Both the position numbers and the translations under genes were made by a program. DNA of 64,000 nt from Roseateles saccharophilus (GTDB taxonomy: Bacteria > Pseudomonadota > Gammaproteobacteria > Burkholderiales > Burkholderiaceae_C): assembly GCF_004342485.1 (NCBI RefSeq), contig NZ_SMBU01000015.1, forward strand, positions 1-64,000, in the 5' to 3' direction. Shown here in pieces: positions 60,496 through 64,000 of the stretch. Positions within the stretch are counted from its first letter, which is position 1. Every line of letters begins with the position of its first letter. The notes beneath the pieces were generated by a model, which was not told the DNA's origin, searched no databases, and saw nothing but the letters and a program-made list of their open reading frames with translations.

Positions 60496-61142
60496 AATTC
60501 CAAGCCCAACGCCAGCATGTCGTCGAGCTCTGCCTGGAGCTGTCCCGCCGCGGCTATTTCGCGGGCACCGGCGGCAACATCATGCTGCGCCTGGACGCCG
60601 CGCATGTGGCCGTGACCCCCTCGGCGCTGGACTACCACGCGATGGGCGCGGCCGATGTCTGCGTGCTGCGGCTGCAGGACCTCGCGACCGTGGACGGCGA
60701 GCGCGCGCCGTCGGTGGAAAGCGGCCTGCACGCCCAGCTGCTCAGGGCCCGCCCCGACATGGGCTGCAGCATCCACACCCACCAGCCCGTCGCCAGCGCC
60801 TGCGCCCTGCTCGGGCGCGAGCTGGCCGTGCCGCCCGCGCTGCGCGCATCGCTGGGCGACGCCGTTCGGATTGCCGGTTATGCGCCATCGGGCAGCGGCC
60901 TGCTGGCCGCCAGGCTCGCGCGCACGCTGCGCCCCGGCGGCAATGCCTACCTGATGCGCAACCACGGCATCCTGTGCTGCGGCCGCGACAGCGCCGCCGC
61001 CATGCAGGCCGTCGACGACCTCGAGACGCTGGCCCGCGGCCTGCTCGCCGCGCGCATCGCCGCCCGCGCGGCGGCCGAGCCCGGCGCCGCACCGGCGCTG
61101 CAGCGCGTGAGCGAACTGCTGACCCAGCCTCCCCACCCCTGA
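60492..61142 (+). CDS. Class II aldolase/adducin family protein
   Basis: 216 residues. GTGGNIMLRLD near 25, the catalytic-Glu region SVESGLHAQLL, the zinc pair SIHTHQP and a third His in LMRNHGILCCG give the complete metal site of fuculose-phosphate-type aldolases. It should cleave the phosphorylated sugar made by the kinase, or epimerise it. The ATGA overlap with the kinase gene implies a coupled kinase-aldolase module. Confidence 0.9.
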   Translation: MKFQAQRQHVVELCLELSRRGYFAGTGGNIMLRLDAAHVAVTPSALDYHAMGAADVCVLRLQDLATVDGERAPSVESGLHAQLLRARPDMGCSIHTHQPVASACALLGRELAVPPALRASLGDAVRIAGYAPSGSGLLAARLARTLRPGGNAYLMRNHGILCCGRDSAAAMQAVDDLETLARGLLAARIAARAAAEPGAAPALQRVSELLTQPPHP

Positions 61143-61164
61143 ATTCCCGTACCCCAAGACCGCC

Positions 61165-62646
61165 ATGAGCACGCCTGCCCCCAATCCTTGCGCCGCCGAC
61201 CTCGCCGGCCCGGCCATCTCCGCCTGGCCCGATGTCGACGATCTCTACCGCCGCCTGGCGGAGCTCGTGAACCAGCCGATGCGGCCGATCCGCGCCGACG
61301 CGATGCCCAAGGTGCTGCGCTGGTTCGACGAGAAATGCGCCGGCTCCAGGCGCGTGGCCGAGCAGGCTAAGGCCGTCATCCCAGGTGGCGTGCAGCACAA
61401 CCTCGCCTTCAACCACCCCTTCCCGCTCGCCATCACCCAGGCCGAGGGGGCCTACCTGACCGACATCGACGGCAACCGCTACATCGACTTCCTGCAGGCC
61501 GGCGGCCCGACGCTGCTGGGCAGCAACCACCCGGTGCTGCGCGAGAAGGTGAACCAGCTGCTCGACGGCTGCGGGCCGGTGACCGGCCTGCTGCACGAGT
61601 ACGAGGTCAAGCTGGCGGAGCTGGTCTGCAGGCATATGCCCGGCGTCGAGATGCTGCGCGTGCTGGGCTCGGGCACCGAGGCGGTGATGGGCGCGGTGCG
61701 GCTGGCGCGCACCTACACGCGCAAGAAGTGGATCATCAAGATCGGCGGCGCCTACCACGGCTGGAGCGACCAGCTCGTCTATGGCATGCGCCTGCCCAAC
61801 ACCGGCCGCATGGAGGCCATCGGCATCCCGCGCGGCGCCACCGCCCACACGCAGGAATGCCTGCCCAACGATCTGGAGGCGCTGCGCCGCAGGCTGCGCA
61901 TCAACCGCCTGCGCGGGGGCACCGCGGCCGTGCTGCTGGAGCCGCTGGGGCCGGAGAGCGGCACCCGCCCCGTGCACCGGGATTACAACGCCCAGGTGCG
62001 CGCGCTGTGCGACGAGTTCGGCGCGCTGCTGATCTTCGACGAGGTGGTGACGGGTTTCCGCGTCGGCATGGGCGGCGCGCAGGCCTATTTCGGCGTCACG
62101 CCGGACATCACCGTGCTCGGCAAATGCCTGACCGGCGGCTACCCGATGGCCGGCGCGATCGGCGGCCGCAAGGACATCATGATGTCTCTGGTCGGCGGCA
62201 TCGGCACCATGTCGCGGCGGGCCTTCGTCGGCGGCACGCTGTCGGCCAACCCGCTGTCCTGTGCGGCCGGCTACTACGCGCTGCAGGAGGCCGAGCGCAC
62301 GGGCGCCGCGGTGCGGGCCGGCCGGGCCGGCGACCGGCTGCGCCGCGGCCTCGACGAAATCATCCGCCGCCGCGGCCTGCCCTATGTCAGCTACAACATG
62401 GGCTCCATCGTGCACCTGCAGACCTCGGGCGTGCTGCTGCTGGACACCAGCAGCCTGTGGAAGCTGCTCAAGGTGAAGGACGAGGCCAGGCGTCGCAAGC
62501 ACATGATGGAGGAGATGGGCGCGGCCTATACCGCCCACGGCCTCGTCACGCTGGCCGGCAGCCGCATCTACACCAGCCTGGCCGACACCGACGACGTGAT
62601 CGACGACGCGCTGAACCGCTTCGACGACGTGTTCGCGCTGGTATGA
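61165..62646 (+). CDS. Class III aminotransferase (glutamate-1-semialdehyde aminomutase-like)
   Basis: 493 residues. PLP enzyme with VLGSGTEAVMGAVRLAR, GGAYHGWSDQLVYG, the LLIFDEVVTGFRVG Asp and the Schiff-base lysine in LGKCLTGGYPMAGAIGG. A 60-residue N-terminal extension precedes the GGVQHNLAF start of the core. It is longer than HemL and within a catabolic operon, so a dedicated aminotransferase for an amino-sugar or amino-aldehyde fragment is more likely than a tetrapyrrole role. 22 bases follow the aldolase; its stop overlaps the next start. Confidence 0.88.
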   Translation: MSTPAPNPCAADLAGPAISAWPDVDDLYRRLAELVNQPMRPIRADAMPKVLRWFDEKCAGSRRVAEQAKAVIPGGVQHNLAFNHPFPLAITQAEGAYLTDIDGNRYIDFLQAGGPTLLGSNHPVLREKVNQLLDGCGPVTGLLHEYEVKLAELVCRHMPGVEMLRVLGSGTEAVMGAVRLARTYTRKKWIIKIGGAYHGWSDQLVYGMRLPNTGRMEAIGIPRGATAHTQECLPNDLEALRRRLRINRLRGGTAAVLLEPLGPESGTRPVHRDYNAQVRALCDEFGALLIFDEVVTGFRVGMGGAQAYFGVTPDITVLGKCLTGGYPMAGAIGGRKDIMMSLVGGIGTMSRRAFVGGTLSANPLSCAAGYYALQEAERTGAAVRAGRAGDRLRRGLDEIIRRRGLPYVSYNMGSIVHLQTSGVLLLDTSSLWKLLKVKDEARRRKHMMEEMGAAYTAHGLVTLAGSRIYTSLADTDDVIDDALNRFDDVFALV

Positions 62647-63290
62647 CGACGGGAACGACCGATCAGGCGCTGCGCGCCGCGTGGCAGCAAGCCCGCCAAC
62701 GGCTGGACGCCAGGCAGCTGCTGGGCGGCGCACGGCCGGGCCTGTCGCTGCGCATCCCCGGCACCGACACGATGTGGTTCGGCAGTGCCGCGGACGACGC
62801 CGAGCCGCGCTGCATCGCCTGGCGCGGGCCGCCCGACGGCGAGGCCGGCCTGCATGCCCTCGTCTATGCCCGCCGCGATGACGTCTGCGCGCTGGCCAGC
62901 GGCGGCGGCGACTTCGGCCTGCGCCTGGCGGACTTCGGCGGCTGCATGCCCGGCGTCTTCGACGAGCAGGTGCGCCACCTCGGCCACATGCCCGCCGCGC
63001 TGCAGTCGGCCGGGCAGCTGCCCGCCGCGCTGGCCGGCGGCACCAACGTGCTGATGCTCGACGGCCGGGCCCTCGTGCTGGGCATGACGGCCACGCGGCT
63101 GATGCTCAACGCGGAGCTGTTCGAGAAGTGCGCCAAGGCCTATGTGCTGGCCCTGGCGGCAGGCGGGCCGCTCAGGCCGCTGCCGTGGATCGTCCGCCAC
63201 GTGGCCAACCGCCGGCTGTTGAAGGACGAGCAACGCGCGCGGGAGCGCACCCGCCAAGGCCTACTGCCCGAGGAGAGCCAGGGCTACTGA
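62643..63290 (+). CDS. Aldolase-like (class II aldolase/adducin related) protein, metal histidines not evident
   Basis: 215 residues. The layout (ALASGGGDFGLRLADFGGCM, PGVFDEQVRHLGHM, LMLNAELFEKCAKAYVLAL) resembles a class II aldolase subgroup that I know only as hypothetical aldolase-type proteins. An HxH zinc pair is not visible where expected, so catalysis as an aldolase is doubtful. Last gene of the operon, coupled by ATGA to the aminotransferase. The next 142 bases hold no gene. Confidence 0.65.
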   Translation: MTTGTTDQALRAAWQQARQRLDARQLLGGARPGLSLRIPGTDTMWFGSAADDAEPRCIAWRGPPDGEAGLHALVYARRDDVCALASGGGDFGLRLADFGGCMPGVFDEQVRHLGHMPAALQSAGQLPAALAGGTNVLMLDGRALVLGMTATRLMLNAELFEKCAKAYVLALAAGGPLRPLPWIVRHVANRRLLKDEQRARERTRQGLLPEESQGY

Positions 63291-63432
63291 AGGGACACCG
63301 CTTGCAATGCGCAAAACGCACGCTCTGCCGGCCCGGCATTAGCTCATGACGGAAGTTTCGTTGGCGAATCTGTCATCCGCCTTCAGACTGGCGGCGTTGC
63401 AACCTGCATCGACAGCTTCCGCCTTAGCCCAA

Positions 63433-64000
63433 TGTGTGAGCTCTTCGCCCTCAACAGCCGCCAGCCTGCCGCCGCCACCTTCTCGCTGAGCGGCTTCGCC
63501 GCCCGCGGCGGGCGCACGGCGGACCATGTCGATGGCTGGGGCGTGGCCTTCCACGCAGGCGAGCACTGCGACGTCGTCGTCGAGGACCGCCCGGCCGCCG
63601 AGTCGGAACTGGCCCAGCGTCTGGGCCGGGAGCCGGTGCGCGTGCGCAACATCTTGGCGCATATCCGCAAGGCCACCCAGGGCGTGCGCGCCATGGAGAA
63701 CTGCCATCCCTTTCGCCGCAGCTTCGCCGGCCGCACCTGGGTCTTCGCCCACAACGGCGACCTGAAGGACTTCCACCCCGAACTGGACGGCAGCTTCCTG
63801 CCGGCCGGCCAGACCGACAGCGAGCGCGCCTTCTGCTGGCTGATGCAGCGTCTGCAGCAGCACTTCGGCAACCACCTGCCCGACTGGCCCGAACTCGCGG
63901 CGACGCTGACGCCCTGGATCCATCAGGTCGCCGAGCACGGCCGCTTCAACCTGCTGCTGACCGACGGCCGTTCGATGCTGGCCCACGCGTCCACGCGCCT
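63433..64000 (+). CDS. Class II glutamine amidotransferase (YafJ-like), 5' part
   Basis: 189 residues visible; the 3' end runs off the window. It starts MCELFALNSR, so the catalytic nucleophile would be Cys2 after removal of Met. DGWGVAFH, AHIRKATQG and HPFRRSF...WVFAHNGDL are the glutaminase-domain signatures of the Ntn-hydrolase family. The partner domain is short in YafJ proteins, and the physiological substrate is not known. It is apparently transcribed separately from the preceding operon. Confidence 0.9.

Overview
The window is a stretch of GC-rich chromosome. The ABC-type benzoyl-CoA (box) genes, the pmd-type protocatechuate 4,5-cleavage operon, the porin type and the many LysR/IclR regulators all point to a betaproteobacterium of the order Burkholderiales (Comamonadaceae/Roseateles/Rubrivivax-like). 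The species cannot be read from the sequence.

Layout. 1-0.75 kb: 5' part of an IS110-family transposase (minus strand) with a hairpin-rich upstream region. 0.9-5.3 kb: a hybrid sensor kinase and an HD-GYP response regulator, translationally coupled. 5.4-8.9 kb: mgtC (frameshifted) and mgtA, a magnesium-transport pair on the minus strand. 8.9-10.5 kb: a gene-poor stretch with three short minus-strand reading frames carrying good ribosome binding sites and a decayed VOC-family gene.

10.5-29.1 kb: aerobic benzoate catabolism through CoA thioesters. A minus-strand operon encodes a DUF4863 protein, BoxD, benzoate-CoA ligase, an alpha/beta hydrolase and a complete LivK-H-M-G-F-type ABC importer. 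Divergent from it are boxR (helix-turn-helix plus shikimate-kinase fold) and boxC-boxB-boxA, then a hydroxyacyl-CoA dehydrogenase, an enoyl-CoA hydratase, a MaoC protein and a thiolase that take the ring-opened product to succinyl-CoA and acetyl-CoA. Three copies of a GCAC-ATA-TGCAT motif lie at the two box intergenic regions and are good BoxR operator candidates.

29.1-49.5 kb: three routes that converge on protocatechuate and its meta-cleavage. They are pobR/pobA (4-hydroxybenzoate); a LysR gene divergent from an eight-gene operon in pmdU-K-E-F-D-A-B-C order plus an aldo/keto reductase; a second LysR gene with a second two-subunit LigAB-type dioxygenase (perhaps for gallate); and an IclR gene divergent from a porin, an HPPD-like protein, 3-dehydroshikimate dehydratase, a shikimate-type transporter, shikimate dehydrogenase and 3-dehydroquinate dehydratase (quinate/shikimate to protocatechuate). 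An AEC permease and a LysR gene follow.

51.5-63.3 kb: a TetR gene divergent from a tightly overlapping nine-gene operon: TonB-dependent receptor, small cytochrome c, Tat-exported ALO-type flavoenzyme, Tat-exported alanine-racemase-fold PLP enzyme, MFS transporter, FGGY kinase, class II aldolase, class III aminotransferase and a second aldolase-like protein. I do not recognise it as a described pathway. It looks like uptake, periplasmic oxidation and cytoplasmic phosphorylation/cleavage of an amino-polyol or hydroxy-amino compound, and is the best candidate here for an undescribed system. The window ends inside a class II glutamine amidotransferase gene.
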